The notes under the pieces were generated by a model. The model made no database searches, was not told where the DNA came from, and saw nothing but the letters and a program-made list of their open reading frames with translations. A stretch of DNA of 64,000 nt from positions 1 through 64,000 of the forward strand of contig NZ_BMEO01000007.1 of the NCBI RefSeq assembly GCF_014636635.1. Direction: 5' to 3'. A program made the translations under genes and the position numbers. Shown piece after piece: positions 40,958-50,682 of this stretch; the first letter of the stretch is position 1, and every line of letters starts with the position of its first letter. This DNA comes from Marinicella pacifica. Its GTDB lineage: Bacteria; Pseudomonadota; Gammaproteobacteria; Xanthomonadales; Marinicellaceae.

Positions 40958-42319
40958 TTATTGATGATAAAAGTCCTTAATCGAAAAGGCCAGTTCAAGC
41001 GCTTGTTCGTAATTTAGACGCGGATCGACCTGAGTGGTGTAAGCACGACTGAGATCGGCTTCTTGTAAGGCGCGGGCACCGCCGAGGCATTCGGTGACAT
41101 TTTCGCCGGTCAGTTCGAGGTGAACACCACCAAGCAGAGAGCCGTTGTCTTTGTGCACTTTAAAGGATTCTTCGACTTCTTTAGAAATATTTTCAAAACG
41201 ACGTGTCTTGTAGCCGTTAGAAGTTGATTCGGTGTTACCGTGCATGGGGTCGGCACACCAGACGACATTGAGGTCGGCTTTTTGCACGGTTTTTATCAGG
41301 CGTGGTAGATTGCTTTCAATATTACCGGCGCCGAAACGGTGCACCAGCGTGAGTTTACCCGCTTCGTTATTGGGGTTGAGGGTCTGGCACAAATCAATTA
41401 AATGATCACTTTCGGTTTCTTTACCGATTTTAACGCCAATCGGATTTTCGATACCGCGCAGAAGTTCCACATGAGCACTGTCTATTTGGTTGGTTCTGAG
41501 ACCAATCCATGGAAAATGCGTGCCCAGATTAAAATACCCGGTTTGTCGTGGTACCCGGCGTGTCAGCGCCTGTTCATAGTGCAAATGCAAGGCTTCATGG
41601 GCACTGAAAAATTCGACACTGGAGAGGTTATTAACCGGTCGGCCTACCAACACCTCTGCAAAATGCACAGATTCTGTGATTTTACTGACCAGTTCTCTAA
41701 ACTTTTCGGCATTTTTAGAATGTTGTACCCAGGCAATATCCCAGTACTCAGGGTGTCTGATATCAGCAAAACCACCATCAACCAGGGCCCGAATAAAATT
41801 CAGGGTCATCGCTGAATAATGGTAAGCTTTCAACATATTATCCGGGTTGGGCACCCGCGCGGCCTCGTCGAAAGTATTCTGGTTAACAATGTCGCCACGA
41901 AACGAAGGTAATGACTGACCATCACGGGTTTCCATATCGGCACTGCGTGGCTTGGCATATTGTCCGGCAAACCGGCCCACACGCACCACCGGTGTCTGAC
42001 AACCGTGAATAATGACCAGACTCATCTGAATCAGTACTTTTAAGCGATTTGATATGATTGAGGAATTACAATCATCAAAACTTTCGGCACAATCACCGCC
42101 CTGAATTAAAAAGCGTTTGCCGGCTGCCACTTCGGCCAGGTATTTTTTTAAGCGAATGATTTCCCAGGATGTTACCAATGGCGGTAAGTCACCGAGGGTA
42201 GCCAAAGCCTGGTTTAAAGCTTGTTGATCGGGGTATGTGGGTTGTTGCCGGATGGTTTTATGCTTCCAGCTGTCAACAGACCATTCAGGATTTAGTTTTT
42301 TATGGGCATGGGTATTCAT
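40958..42319 (-). CDS. Class II 3-deoxy-7-phosphoheptulonate (DAHP) synthase
   Basis: A 453-residue enzyme that condenses phosphoenolpyruvate and erythrose-4-phosphate in the first step of the shikimate pathway. The plant-like class II family is clear from WSVDSWKHKTIRQQPTYPD, QGGDCAESFDDCN, RVGRFAGQYAKPRSAD, DPMHGNT and GGVHLELTGENVTEC. It is not homologous by eye to the AroG/F/H class I enzymes. I start it at ATG 42319, which overlaps the DsbB stop (ATGA at 42316-42319); an upstream frame from 42445 lies inside dsbB. The upstream ribosome site is weak, so expression may depend on coupling to dsbB. Confidence 0.95.
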   Translation of the reverse strand: MNTHAHKKLNPEWSVDSWKHKTIRQQPTYPDQQALNQALATLGDLPPLVTSWEIIRLKKYLAEVAAGKRFLIQGGDCAESFDDCNSSIISNRLKVLIQMSLVIIHGCQTPVVRVGRFAGQYAKPRSADMETRDGQSLPSFRGDIVNQNTFDEAARVPNPDNMLKAYHYSAMTLNFIRALVDGGFADIRHPEYWDIAWVQHSKNAEKFRELVSKITESVHFAEVLVGRPVNNLSSVEFFSAHEALHLHYEQALTRRVPRQTGYFNLGTHFPWIGLRTNQIDSAHVELLRGIENPIGVKIGKETESDHLIDLCQTLNPNNEAGKLTLVHRFGAGNIESNLPRLIKTVQKADLNVVWCADPMHGNTESTSNGYKTRRFENISKEVEESFKVHKDNGSLLGGVHLELTGENVTECLGGARALQEADLSRAYTTQVDPRLNYEQALELAFSIKDFYHQ

Positions 42320-42831
42320 GGTTTTTTTAAGATATGAACTGGCATAAACATCCAGATTAAAATAAATAAGAACAGACCGATAAACATCACCAAGGACCAG
42401 GTGGGCATACTCAACCCAAACAACTCCCACTGAACATCGGCACAATTACCCGAACCTGTGAGCACAGCTTCCAGGACATCCCATAACGGTGTTGAGTCCA
42501 TCATCATTTGTAAACTGGGACCACAATCGGGTACCTGTTCAGGTGGCAGACCCTGCATCCAGACATGTCGGCCACTGATGGCAATTCCGATGACTGACAC
42601 AATGAGCGCCAATGCGCCGATTAATTTGCGTCCCCAGTGCAAGGTTGGTTTAAAAGCCGCGACAAAGAACAATAGGCCAATGAGGATATACACCACACGT
42701 TGTAAAATACAGAGGTTACAGGGCATTAAGAAATCAACGTACTCAACATACAGCGCATAAGCAATTAAACCCGAACAAAGTAAAAACGGCAATAAAGTAA
42801 TCAGTCTGAATGTGTTTTTTTGCACGGCCAT
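42316..42831 (-). CDS. dsbB: Disulfide bond formation protein DsbB
   Basis: A 171-residue inner membrane protein with four helices. It reoxidises DsbA and passes electrons to ubiquinone. The two essential cysteine pairs are present: Cys38/Cys41 (PCNLC) in the first periplasmic loop, and Cys103/Cys130 (DCGPS and GNCAD) in the second. The quinone-site region MPCNLCILQRVVY is typical. Length and loop sizes fit the family. The gene is translationally coupled to the DAHP synthase gene downstream, an unusual pairing. No dsbA is in the window. Confidence 0.94.
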   Translation of the reverse strand: MAVQKNTFRLITLLPFLLCSGLIAYALYVEYVDFLMPCNLCILQRVVYILIGLLFFVAAFKPTLHWGRKLIGALALIVSVIGIAISGRHVWMQGLPPEQVPDCGPSLQMMMDSTPLWDVLEAVLTGSGNCADVQWELFGLSMPTWSLVMFIGLFLFILIWMFMPVHILKKP

Positions 42832-42906
42832 GGCGTTCAGTTATAAAACAGTTAGATTAGCAAAATTCGACACCATATGTCAGCCTTTTTATTATATGAA
42901 AGACAA

Positions 42907-42932
42907 AAAAACCCGCACATGGGCGGGTTTTT
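42907..42932 (-). terminator. Terminator of the alpha operon (after rplQ)
   Basis: AAAAACCCGC (42907-42916) pairs with GCGGGTTTTT (42923-42932) around a 6-base loop; T-runs on both sides make it potentially bidirectional. It is 21 bases past the rplQ stop. Confidence 0.88.
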
Positions 42933-42953
42933 CTTAAATCCGGACGATAAAAT

Positions 42954-43352
42954 TTATTCGTCGTCATCGGCCACTTCAACCGCAGCAGATTTAATCGGAC
43001 GATCCACCAATTCAACATAGGCCATCGGTGCATTGTCGCCGGCTCGGAAACCGCATTTTAATATGCGCAAATAGCCGCCGGGTCGTTCCTGGTAACGCGG
43101 TCCCAGTTCATTGAATAATTTACCCACCACTTCTTTACTGCGTAATTGGGCAAATGCAAGACGGCGGTTAGCCACATTATCCACTTTCGCTAAAGTGATT
43201 AACTTCTCGGCAACACGACGTAACTCTTTGGCTTTAGGGACCGTGGTTTTAATCAGCTCATGTTCGAACAATGATGCTGACATGTTTTTGAACATCGCTT
43301 TACGGTGCGATGCGTTTCTGTTTAATTTTCTACCTGATTTTCTGTGACGCAT
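42954..43352 (-). CDS. rplQ: 50S ribosomal protein L17
   Basis: 132 residues. L17 packs near the peptide exit tunnel of the 50S subunit. The opening [20 protein letters not shown], then the [25 protein letters not shown] helix and [28 protein letters not shown] are textbook L17. It has a short acidic C-terminal tail (VEVADDDE). Last gene of the alpha operon, 10 bases after rpoA. Confidence 0.97.
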   Translation of the reverse strand: MRHRKSGRKLNRNASHRKAMFKNMSASLFEHELIKTTVPKAKELRRVAEKLITLAKVDNVANRRLAFAQLRSKEVVGKLFNELGPRYQERPGGYLRILKCGFRAGDNAPMAYVELVDRPIKSAAVEVADDDE

Positions 43353-43362
43353 GAGTCTGTCC

Positions 43363-44358
43363 TTATCCGATAAGACGCTCAGCAGTTCGGATTGCTGCCG
43401 GCGGCCAGTTGTCTAATCGCACTCCGAGGGTTAAACCCATTTCGGATAGTACACCTTTAATTTCATTGAGTGATTTTTTACCCAGATTAGGGGTTTTTAA
43501 CAGTTCAACTTCTGTGCGTTGAATCAAATCACCAATGTATTGTATGTTTTCAGCTTTTAAGCAATTCGCTGATCGCACCGTCAATTCCAACTCATCGATG
43601 GGCTTGAGTAAAATCGGGTTGAGTTTTTCTTCCTCTTCCTCTTTTTCAACCGTGGCTTCAATTTTGAAATCGATAAAGATGGCCAGTTGTTCAACCAGAA
43701 TGCGGGCCGCAATGCGCACCGCCTCTTCAGCCGTGATGGACCCATCGGTATCGATGTCTAAAATCAGCTTATCGAGGTTGGTTTTTTGTTGTAACCGGGC
43801 GTTATCCACATTGTAGGCCACCCGTTTGACCGGACAAAAACTGGCGTCCAGCAATAACTGACCAATGGGACGTGATTCCTCACCGGTCTGGCGATTGGCC
43901 GCCGGCTCATAACCCACACCTTTTTCAAGTTTCATGGTCATATTGATGCTGGTTTTTTTGTCCAAATGACAAATCACCACATCCGGATTGGCCACTGAAA
44001 CACCATCGGGTAACTGAATATCACCGGCAGTCACGGCTTTTTTGGACGCTTTTAAGGTCAGTTCAGCTTCATCACGATCCGGCATGGAAAAAGCCAGGGT
44101 TTTGAGGTTTAACAGAATTTCGACCACATCTTCGCTGACGCCTTCAATGGTGGAAAACTCGTGCTGAACACCGTCAATGTTAACTTCTGTGATGGCACAA
44201 CCGGGAATTGAAGACAATAAGATACGTCTAAAAGCATTACCCAGGGTGTGACCAAATCCGCGTTCTAACGGCTCTATGGTTATTTTTGCGCTGTAATCTG
44301 AACGTTCATCGACGTCCACAACTTTTGGGCGCAATAATTTAGCAAGTATGTCAGACAT
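43363..44358 (-). CDS. rpoA: RNA polymerase alpha subunit
   Basis: A 331-residue protein. The alpha-NTD (about 1-235) contains [20 protein letters not shown], the dimer and beta/beta' contact region. After an acidic, charged linker ([14 protein letters not shown]) comes the alpha-CTD (about 250-325) with the DNA-binding segment [14 protein letters not shown] and the helix-hairpin-helix [15 protein letters not shown]. The Arg in LTVRS corresponds to Arg265 of E. coli, which binds UP elements. Length matches the family. Between rpsD and rplQ. Confidence 0.98.
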   Translation of the reverse strand: MSDILAKLLRPKVVDVDERSDYSAKITIEPLERGFGHTLGNAFRRILLSSIPGCAITEVNIDGVQHEFSTIEGVSEDVVEILLNLKTLAFSMPDRDEAELTLKASKKAVTAGDIQLPDGVSVANPDVVICHLDKKTSINMTMKLEKGVGYEPAANRQTGEESRPIGQLLLDASFCPVKRVAYNVDNARLQQKTNLDKLILDIDTDGSITAEEAVRIAARILVEQLAIFIDFKIEATVEKEEEEEKLNPILLKPIDELELTVRSANCLKAENIQYIGDLIQRTEVELLKTPNLGKKSLNEIKGVLSEMGLTLGVRLDNWPPAAIRTAERLIG

Positions 44359-44379
44359 GATAAATCTCTCGTTGTTAGG

Positions 44380-45009
44380 TTATTTAGAATACAGCTCTAC
44401 AATCAGGTTTTCATTGATGTCTGCCGGTAAATCTTCACGGTTCGGTACCGATTTAAATTCACCTTTCATTTTTGTGCCATCAACACTCACCCAATCGGCA
44501 AACAGGTTCATTTCTTGCCATAACTCAAGCGCTTGCTTAATACGCAATTGCTTTTTGGATTTTTCACGCACTTCAACTTCGTCACCGGCTTTAACTTCGT
44601 AAGACGGGATATTGCATACCTGACCATTAACCATAATAGATTTATGGCTGACCAATTGACGGGCCTCATTGCGGGTGACCGCAAAGCCCATACGATAAAC
44701 AACGTTATCGAGTCGTGTTTCCAACAGTTTTAACAGGTTTTCACCGGTGGCACCTTTTTGGCGCACGGCTTTTTTATAATAATTCACAAACTGTTTTTCT
44801 AAAATGCCATAGGTTCTGCGCACTTTTTGTTTTTCACGCAACTGCAAGGCATAATCTGACGGTTTATTGCGTTTCGCGGCCAATCCGTGTTGACCGGGTG
44901 CAACGTCTAATTTACATTTTGTTTCCATCGCGCGCGCAGGACTTTTGGTCATCAAGTCAACGCCTTCACGACGGGCCAGTTTACATTTTGGTCCTAAATA
45001 TCTTGCCAT
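44380..45009 (-). CDS. rpsD: 30S ribosomal protein S4
   Basis: 209 residues with [19 protein letters not shown], the S4 RNA-binding domain (about 98-165: [32 protein letters not shown]) and the C-terminal [15 protein letters not shown]. It starts 16S rRNA assembly and in E. coli represses the alpha operon by binding its leader. The N-terminus lacks the four-cysteine zinc motif, so it is the zinc-free type. It lies 9 bases after rpsK. Confidence 0.98.
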   Translation of the reverse strand: MARYLGPKCKLARREGVDLMTKSPARAMETKCKLDVAPGQHGLAAKRNKPSDYALQLREKQKVRRTYGILEKQFVNYYKKAVRQKGATGENLLKLLETRLDNVVYRMGFAVTRNEARQLVSHKSIMVNGQVCNIPSYEVKAGDEVEVREKSKKQLRIKQALELWQEMNLFADWVSVDGTKMKGEFKSVPNREDLPADINENLIVELYSK

Positions 45010-45018
45010 GTTATTCTC

Positions 45019-45405
45019 CTATACCCGACGCTTCTTCGGCGGTCTGCAACCGTTGTGAGGAATGGGTGTAATATCAACGATGTTGGTGACGCGTATTCCG
45101 AGGGCATTGAGTGCTCTGACAGAGGATTCTCGACCTGGACCTGGACCTTTGATGCGAACTTCAATGTTTTTCATTCCATATTCTAAAGCCACTTGACCGG
45201 CTTTATCAGCAGCGACTTGAGCTGCAAAAGGAGTGCTTTTTCTTGAACCTCTAAATCCAGACCCACCAGCCGTTGCCCACGACAAACCGTTACCTTGTCT
45301 GTCGGTGATTGTGATGATGGTATTGTTGAACGACGCGTGTACGTGAGCGATTCCGTCAACAACAGTTCGTTTTACTTTCTTTTTCGTTTTTTGTGGTCTT
45401 GCCAT
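45019..45405 (-). CDS. rpsK: 30S ribosomal protein S11
   Basis: 128 residues: [64 protein letters not shown] and the C-terminal [15 protein letters not shown] are all S11. It sits at the platform of the small subunit, near the mRNA exit. It has a longer basic N-terminus ([13 protein letters not shown]). Between rpsM and rpsD. Confidence 0.98.
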   Translation of the reverse strand: MARPQKTKKKVKRTVVDGIAHVHASFNNTIITITDRQGNGLSWATAGGSGFRGSRKSTPFAAQVAADKAGQVALEYGMKNIEVRIKGPGPGRESSVRALNALGIRVTNIVDITPIPHNGCRPPKKRRV

Positions 45406-45442
45406 TACAATTCTCTATCTAATATCGCAAAGAGTTATTTAA

Positions 45443-45799
45443 TTAACGTCTAATTGGTTTTTTTGGACCTTTTCGGGTACGGCTGTTATTCTTGGTTTTT
45501 TGACCACGCACCGGTAATCCACGACGATGTCTTAAGCCGCGGTAACAGCCCAAGTCCATCAGACGTTTAATATCCATGGCCACTTCACGACGTAAATCAC
45601 CTTCAACAGTGAATTCACCAACCACAGATCGTAATTTATCCAGTTCAGCTTCATCAAGCTGACCCACTTTTTGTGCAGGATTAACCCCTGCTTTGTCACA
45701 GATCTCATAAGCCCTTGTTCGGCCGACACCATATATACTGGTAAGACCAATCCAAGCGTGCTTAGTATCCGGAATGTTTACACCCGCTATACGAGCCAT
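45443..45799 (-). CDS. rpsM: 30S ribosomal protein S13
   Basis: 118 residues: [19 protein letters not shown], the helix-two-turn-helix [33 protein letters not shown] and basic tail [15 protein letters not shown]13 contacts the 50S subunit (bridges B1a and B1b) and the P-site tRNA. It is the first gene of the alpha operon; GGAGT precedes the ATG. The 165-bp gap to secY upstream is long and holds an inverted repeat. Confidence 0.98.
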   Translation of the reverse strand: MARIAGVNIPDTKHAWIGLTSIYGVGRTRAYEICDKAGVNPAQKVGQLDEAELDKLRSVVGEFTVEGDLRREVAMDIKRLMDLGCYRGLRHRRGLPVRGQKTKNNSRTRKGPKKPIRR

Positions 45800-45906
45800 G
45801 TTCTACTCCTGTTCCTCTAAACCGGCAAAAAGCCGATTTTTATTACACTAATTAGGTATAAAACCTGTACTTTTGCCCAAAAAAGGGCGCAAATTATAAT
45901 ACAACA

Positions 45907-45950
45907 CAGTGCACAATACCATGATTATTTTATCAAGGTATTGTGCACTG
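45907..45950. repeat. Perfect 14-bp inverted repeat between secY and rpsM
   Basis: CAGTGCACAATACC (45907-45920) and GGTATTGTGCACTG (45937-45950) are exact complements with a 16-base spacer, in which TGAT and ATCA can extend the stem after one mismatch. There is no T-run after it on the minus strand, so a plain terminator is unlikely. In the usual gene order rpmJ would be near here; no L36-like frame is present. A further GCCC-T6-GGGC stem (about 45876-45890) lies nearer to rpsM. Confidence 0.75.
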
Positions 45951-45964
45951 ATTATGTGAGTCAA

Positions 45965-47326
45965 TTAACGTCGAATCTTGGATGAAGATCGGCGATAATT
46001 TTTAATATCTGATTTTTTTAACACAGATTCATATTGTTGTGAAACCAGATGATTTTGTAACTGGGCCATTGAGTCCATGGCAACCACCACAACAATCAAT
46101 AAGCCGGTTCCGCCAATGGCAAAAGGTACCGCCAGGGCTGAATTCAATATATCCGGTAACAAACAGACACCCAACAAATACATGGAACCCCACAGCGTTA
46201 CACGATTGAGTACACCATCTAAATAGTTGGCGGTTTGTTTACCGGGACGAATACCGGGAATGACCGCGCTCTGACGTTTCAAATTATCCGCTGTTTCATC
46301 CGAATTAAAGGTTAAAGCGGTATAAAAATAAGTAAAGAACACAATCAAAGCACCGTAAAACACCAGATACAGGGTGTTACCCGGGGATAACTGCTGCGAT
46401 AAGTCAGTCAGCCATTCAAAGCCTTCATTCTGACCGGCAAAACTGGCAATGGTGCCGGGAAATAACACCAGTGACGACGCAAAAATAGGCGGTATCACAC
46501 CGGACATATTAATTTTCATCGGCAAATAAGAGGTCTGTGCCTGTGTTGCCTGACGTCCGCCGCGTCTGGCAAACTGCATGGTGACCCGGCGTTGACCGCG
46601 TTCCACAAACACAATAAAGGTGGTTAAACCCAAAGCCAGTGCCAATAAGAAAATAGCGGTTAAAGCATTGAGCTGGCCTTCACTGACCATCTGGAACACA
46701 GAAAACACGGCGCTTGGTAAGTTCACCACAATACCGGCGAAAATAATCAGCGATATACCATTGCCGATACCCCGTTCGGTAATTTGTTCACCCAGCCACA
46801 TCAGGAACATGGTGCCCCCGGTTAATGAAATCGTGGCAGTAAACAAAAAGCCGAATCCGGGTTGCGGTACCACTGCGTTGGCACCCACAAAGCCCAGTTT
46901 TTGCAATGAAAAAGAAATACTGTAAGCCTGAAAACCAGCCAGCGCAATGGTAAAGTACCGGGTGTATTGGGTGATTTTTCGCTTTCCGGTTTCACCGTCT
47001 TTTTTCAGTTCACGCAATGTCGGCATGGTGTGACCCAATATCTGCATAATAATGGCGGCCGTGATATAAGGCATCACACCCAAAGCAAATATCGAATAAC
47101 GACCCAAAGCACCCCCGGAGAACATATTGAACATGTCCAATAAGCCACCTGAGTTTTGTTGTAACAGGTCAGCCAGTACCTGAGGGTTAACGCCGGGCAC
47201 CGGTAAAAACGTACCCATGCGATAAACCACCAAAGCGCCGATCACAAAAAGAATGCGGCTCTTTAATTCACCCAGGCCTTTTTTATTGCCGAGTAATTTT
47301 TCAACTTGCTCTTGTCTGCTTGACAT
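45965..47326 (-). CDS. secY: Protein translocase subunit SecY
   Basis: A 453-residue inner membrane protein with ten helices. It forms the SecYEG protein-conducting channel. Seen are the N-terminal LKSRILFVIGALVVYRMGTFLPVPGV, GIMPYITAAIIMQ-type lateral-gate and plug regions (LGVMPYITAAI), VFVERGQRRVTMQFARRGG (cytosolic loop C5 that contacts SecA and ribosome) and IPGIRPGKQTANYLDGVLNR. Length is normal. It follows rplO by 2 bases. Confidence 0.98.
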   Translation of the reverse strand: MSSRQEQVEKLLGNKKGLGELKSRILFVIGALVVYRMGTFLPVPGVNPQVLADLLQQNSGGLLDMFNMFSGGALGRYSIFALGVMPYITAAIIMQILGHTMPTLRELKKDGETGKRKITQYTRYFTIALAGFQAYSISFSLQKLGFVGANAVVPQPGFGFLFTATISLTGGTMFLMWLGEQITERGIGNGISLIIFAGIVVNLPSAVFSVFQMVSEGQLNALTAIFLLALALGLTTFIVFVERGQRRVTMQFARRGGRQATQAQTSYLPMKINMSGVIPPIFASSLVLFPGTIASFAGQNEGFEWLTDLSQQLSPGNTLYLVFYGALIVFFTYFYTALTFNSDETADNLKRQSAVIPGIRPGKQTANYLDGVLNRVTLWGSMYLLGVCLLPDILNSALAVPFAIGGTGLLIVVVVAMDSMAQLQNHLVSQQYESVLKKSDIKNYRRSSSKIRR

Positions 47327-47328
47327 GG

Positions 47329-47760
47329 TTATGCCACTTTTCCACCGGCGGCTTCAATCGCTTTTTGAGCCCCTTTGGTGACTTGCAGTCCGTTGACAGT
47401 GATGGCCTTATCCAACTGGCCGGTGTTAATCACTTTCACTTTAGTCACGCCGCGTTTAACCAGACCGGCATCAATTAAGGTGTCAATGCTCACTTCATCG
47501 CTGTTCAGGCCATTTAAATGGTACAAACAAACTTCTGCACGGGTTGGCGCGATTTTTGACGTAAAGCCAAATTTAGGCAAGCGTTTGAAAATCGGCAATT
47601 GGCCGCCTTCAAAACCCACTTTATGAAATCCGCCTGAGCGTGATTTTTGACCTTTGTGGCCGCGTCCGCAGGTTTTACCGGAACCTGAACCGATACCGCG
47701 ACCGACTCGCTTTGATGCTTTGGTGGCGCCCGCCGCCGGTTTAATGGTATTTAATTTCAT
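47329..47760 (-). CDS. rplO: 50S ribosomal protein L15
   Basis: 143 residues: [44 protein letters not shown] at the N-terminus (a basic glycine-rich arm that reaches into 23S rRNA) and [16 protein letters not shown] afterwards. L15 helps late 50S assembly. Between rpmD and secY. Confidence 0.98.
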   Translation of the reverse strand: MKLNTIKPAAGATKASKRVGRGIGSGSGKTCGRGHKGQKSRSGGFHKVGFEGGQLPIFKRLPKFGFTSKIAPTRAEVCLYHLNGLNSDEVSIDTLIDAGLVKRGVTKVKVINTGQLDKAITVNGLQVTKGAQKAIEAAGGKVA

Positions 47761-47775
47761 AATAATAAACCTCGT

Positions 47776-47976
47776 TTATTTAACGTCTTCAACAGCCAAC
47801 AAATGACTCGCCGTACGAATCATGCCCAGATTTTCCGGGGTTGCATCTACGATACGGGATTGGTGTATTTTACGGATACCCAAACCTCTGACGCATGCTT
47901 TATGGTTCGCCAATGATTTATTGGTGCTTTTAATCTGGGTCACTTTAAGCTGACCCACTTTTTTTGTTTTAGCCAT
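47776..47976 (-). CDS. rpmD: 50S ribosomal protein L30
   Basis: A 66-residue protein: [43 protein letters not shown] is the L30 ferredoxin-like fold. It lies between rpsE, with whose end it overlaps by 8 bases, and rplO. Length is normal for the short bacterial form (about 60 residues) plus a short tail. Confidence 0.97.
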   Translation of the reverse strand: MAKTKKVGQLKVTQIKSTNKSLANHKACVRGLGIRKIHQSRIVDATPENLGMIRTASHLLAVEDVK

Positions 47977-48475
47977 GATTTTCCATTACCTCCTCAACGG
48001 TTTTACCACGCTTGGCGGCCACAGTATCCGGTGATGTAATTTTTTGTAAACCTTTGATGGTGGCGCGAACCAAATTAATGGGATTATTTGATCCCTGGGA
48101 TTTGGCCAGTACGTTTTCGACACCTACGACGTCAAAAACAGCCCGCATCGCACCACCGGCAATCACGCCGGTACCTTCTAAAGCTGGTTGCATATACACG
48201 CGTGAACCTGAGTGCTTGGCTTTAGTAGCGTGCCATAAAGTGTTGCCGTGCAAATCAACTTCAACCGTATTTTTACGGGCTTGCTCCATGGCTTTTTGAA
48301 TGGCCACGGGAACTTCTTTTGCTTTGCCGTAACCAAAACCAATTTTACCTTTTCCGTCGCCGACAACTGTCAATGCAGCAAATCCGAATTGACGACCACC
48401 TTTAACCACTTTTGCGACGCGGTTCACGGTGACCAATCGTTCCATTAAATTATCGCCTTGATCTTTTTCTGCCAT
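47969..48475 (-). CDS. rpsE: 30S ribosomal protein S5
   Basis: 168 residues: [50 protein letters not shown] is the dsRBD-like N-terminal domain, and [41 protein letters not shown] the C-terminal one. S5 takes part in decoding accuracy and mRNA unwinding at the entry channel. The first eight residues (AEKDQGDN) extend beyond the core. Normal length. Confidence 0.98.
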   Translation of the reverse strand: MAEKDQGDNLMERLVTVNRVAKVVKGGRQFGFAALTVVGDGKGKIGFGYGKAKEVPVAIQKAMEQARKNTVEVDLHGNTLWHATKAKHSGSRVYMQPALEGTGVIAGGAMRAVFDVVGVENVLAKSQGSNNPINLVRATIKGLQKITSPDTVAAKRGKTVEEVMENHG

Positions 48476-48494
48476 AATATTTCTCTACTAATTC

Positions 48495-48851
48495 TTAAAA
48501 TTTCAACCCGGCTTCTCGCGCGGCCTCAGCCAAAGCTTTCACTTTGCCATGGTACTGGTAACCCGATCGGTCAAAACCAACGGTTTCAATACCGGCTTTC
48601 TGGGCTTTTTCTGCGATGGCTTTTCCCACGGCTTGAGCGGCTTTAATGTTACAGCCTGACTCACCGTCTTTAATCAACCCTTTTTCTTTGGTCGATGCAG
48701 ACACCAATGTGGTTTCACCGTCACCTGAAAAAATTTGCGCATAGATGTGCTGGTTGGTCTTATGAACACTTAATGAGGGCATGGCCAACTGACGCAATTT
48801 AATCCGTGTTTTGGTTGCTTTTTTTAATCTTTTGCTGTTTTTCTGATGCAT
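48495..48851 (-). CDS. rplR: 50S ribosomal protein L18
   Basis: 118 residues: [36 protein letters not shown] and [21 protein letters not shown] identify L18, which with L5 binds 5S rRNA. The normal opening is basic ([19 protein letters not shown]). Between rplF and rpsE. Confidence 0.97.
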   Translation of the reverse strand: MHQKNSKRLKKATKTRIKLRQLAMPSLSVHKTNQHIYAQIFSGDGETTLVSASTKEKGLIKDGESGCNIKAAQAVGKAIAEKAQKAGIETVGFDRSGYQYHGKVKALAEAAREAGLKF

Positions 48852-48869
48852 GATTATCTCAAGAAAGCA

Positions 48870-49394
48870 TTACGCTTTCTTGGCCTCTTTTCTGTAAATT
48901 CTTTCATCAGCGTATTTAACACCTTTACCTTTGTAAGGCTCAGGTGGTCTGATGGCTCTGATTTCTGCGGCCACTTGGCCAACCACTTGCTTGTCAATGC
49001 CACTGACCACAATTTCTGTTTGAGTCGGCACTTCAAAAGTGATGCCTTCACGGGCCTGATAAACCACCGGGTGCGAAAACCCGAGGTTTAAATCCAGGTC
49101 TTTGCCTTTTAAACTGGCTCGGTAACCAACCCCGGTTAACTGTAACTTTTTGGTGAAGCCATTGGTAACACCTTCAATCATGTTGGCCACCATGGTACGC
49201 ATGGTGCCCGCCATAGACATGTGGTCGGGTGCCGCTTTGACGGTAAGTTCACTGTCATTTTTTTCCAATTGTACAGTCGGGTGCAATTGAAACAGTAAGG
49301 TGCCTTTGGGTCCTTTGACTGAAACTTCACGGTCTTTAATGGTAACATCCACTTTGTCAGCGATGGCAATCGGTTGGTTTGCTATTCTTGACAT
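48870..49394 (-). CDS. rplF: 50S ribosomal protein L6
   Basis: 174 residues: MSRIANQPIAI, then KDREVSVKGPKGTL, LQLTGVGYRASLKGKDLDLNLGFSHPV and IRAIRPPEPYKGKGVKYADERI, the L6 double-domain protein near the sarcin-ricin loop. Normal length; lies 14 bases after rpsH. Confidence 0.98.
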   Translation of the reverse strand: MSRIANQPIAIADKVDVTIKDREVSVKGPKGTLLFQLHPTVQLEKNDSELTVKAAPDHMSMAGTMRTMVANMIEGVTNGFTKKLQLTGVGYRASLKGKDLDLNLGFSHPVVYQAREGITFEVPTQTEIVVSGIDKQVVGQVAAEIRAIRPPEPYKGKGVKYADERIYRKEAKKA

Positions 49395-49408
49395 CTTATC
49401 ACTCCGAG

Positions 49409-49804
49409 TTATTTAAGCACACAAAGCACTTCACCGCCGATGGCTGCTTCACGGGCAGACTTATCGGACATGATGCCTTGTGAGGTTGAAATAATGGCGG
49501 TCCCAAAACCGGCATCCACGCGTGGCAGATCATGTTTTCCGCGGTATTGACGTAGACCCGGTTTGCTGACACGCTTAATGTCTTCAATGACGGGTTGATT
49601 GCGGTGGTATTTAATGTTGATTTGCAAATAGGGATGACCGTCTTTTTCGACTGTTTCGAAAGAGCGGATATAACCTTCTTGCTGCATCACGGAAAGAATA
49701 CCTTTCTTCATTTTTGAAGCCGGTGTCAGGGTGCTTTTTTTATTGACCGCCTGCGCATTTTTAATGCTGCAGATCATGTCTGAAATAGGATCACTTAAAC
49801 TCAT
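49409..49804 (-). CDS. rpsH: 30S ribosomal protein S8
   Basis: 131 residues: MSLSDPISDMICSIKNAQAV, then RVSKPGLRQYRGKHDLPRVDAGFGTAIISTSQGIMSDKSAR, the S8 signature. S8 binds 16S helix 21 and, in E. coli, represses the spc operon by binding a site near rplE. Between rpsN and rplF. Confidence 0.98.
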   Translation of the reverse strand: MSLSDPISDMICSIKNAQAVNKKSTLTPASKMKKGILSVMQQEGYIRSFETVEKDGHPYLQINIKYHRNQPVIEDIKRVSKPGLRQYRGKHDLPRVDAGFGTAIISTSQGIMSDKSAREAAIGGEVLCVLK

Positions 49805-49814
49805 TTTTATCTCC

Positions 49815-50120
49815 TTACCAGCTGGCTTTTGTTAAGCCCGGAATATCACCACGCATGGCGGCTTCACGTAACTGCAACTTACTTAAACCAAATTTTCTGT
49901 AATAACCGCGTGGACGACCGGAAACCTGACAACGGTTGCGCATACGCACCGGCGAAGAGTTTCTCGGTAATTTTTGCAAAGCTTCCTGTGCAGCCATCAT
50001 GTCTTCATAAGACGTGTTGGGGTCTTGAATAATTTTTTTCAATGCGGCACGTTTCTCAGCATACTTCGCAACGATTCTTGCTCTTTTTAGGTCACGTTGG
50101 ACCATTGATTTCTTTGCCAT
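49815..50120 (-). CDS. rpsN: 30S ribosomal protein S14 (zinc-free type)
   Basis: 101 residues: [21 protein letters not shown] and the C-terminal [44 protein letters not shown]. It is the long C-minus form lacking the Cys-x2-Cys pairs of the zinc type. It sits in the head of the small subunit. Between rplE and rpsH. Confidence 0.98.
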   Translation of the reverse strand: MAKKSMVQRDLKRARIVAKYAEKRAALKKIIQDPNTSYEDMMAAQEALQKLPRNSSPVRMRNRCQVSGRPRGYYRKFGLSKLQLREAAMRGDIPGLTKASW

Positions 50121-50126
50121 GTTAGA

Positions 50127-50669
50127 TTACCTGCCTTTGAATGGAAAATCGAATTGATCAAGCAACAAACGTGCATCAGCATCGTTTTTTGCATCGGTGG
50201 TGATGGTGATATCCATCCCACGGATTTCGTCAATTTTATCGTAATCGATTTCTGGAAAAATAATTTGCTCTTTAACGCCCATGGAATAATTACCCCGTCC
50301 GTCAAAAGATTTAGGGTTCAATCCACGAAAATCACGAACTCGGGGCAAGGAAACATTCACCAGACGATCCAAAAATTCATACATTTTTTGACGTCTCAGG
50401 GTCACTTTGCAACCAATCGGCCAACCATCACGAATTTTAAAACCGGCCACAGATTTACGTGACTCGGTAACGATGGGTTTTTGACCGGCAATTTTTGCCA
50501 TGTCTTCGGTGGCATGGGTTAATATTTTTTTGTTCCCAACCGCTTCGCCGACACCCATGTTCAAAGTGATTTTTGTGATACGTGGTACATCCATCACATT
50601 GTCGAATCTGCCGGTTTCCATCAGTTTAGGAACCACTTTTTCTTTGTAGTATTTTTCTAATCTGGCCAT
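50127..50669 (-). CDS. rplE: 50S ribosomal protein L5
   Basis: 180 residues: [20 protein letters not shown], then the [48 protein letters not shown] and [21 protein letters not shown]5 binds 5S rRNA and contacts S13. I place the start at ATG 50669 with AGAGAA before it; the open frame runs 17 codons further into rplX. Normal length. Confidence 0.97.
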   Translation of the reverse strand: MARLEKYYKEKVVPKLMETGRFDNVMDVPRITKITLNMGVGEAVGNKKILTHATEDMAKIAGQKPIVTESRKSVAGFKIRDGWPIGCKVTLRRQKMYEFLDRLVNVSLPRVRDFRGLNPKSFDGRGNYSMGVKEQIIFPEIDYDKIDEIRGMDITITTDAKNDADARLLLDQFDFPFKGR

Positions 50670-50682
50670 AATAATTCTCTTG

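Noticed and set aside
42320-42445. Extended N-terminus of the DAHP synthase
   Set aside because: It overlaps dsbB out of frame; class II enzymes start near the chosen ATG.
45830-45925. Short minus-strand frame starting MVLCTVLYYN as a possible rpmJ
   Set aside because: It has none of the L36 cysteine/histidine zinc residues or basic pattern.
45907-45950. The secY-rpsM inverted repeat as a Rho-independent terminator
   Set aside because: No T-run follows on the minus strand and the spacer is long; kept only as a repeat.
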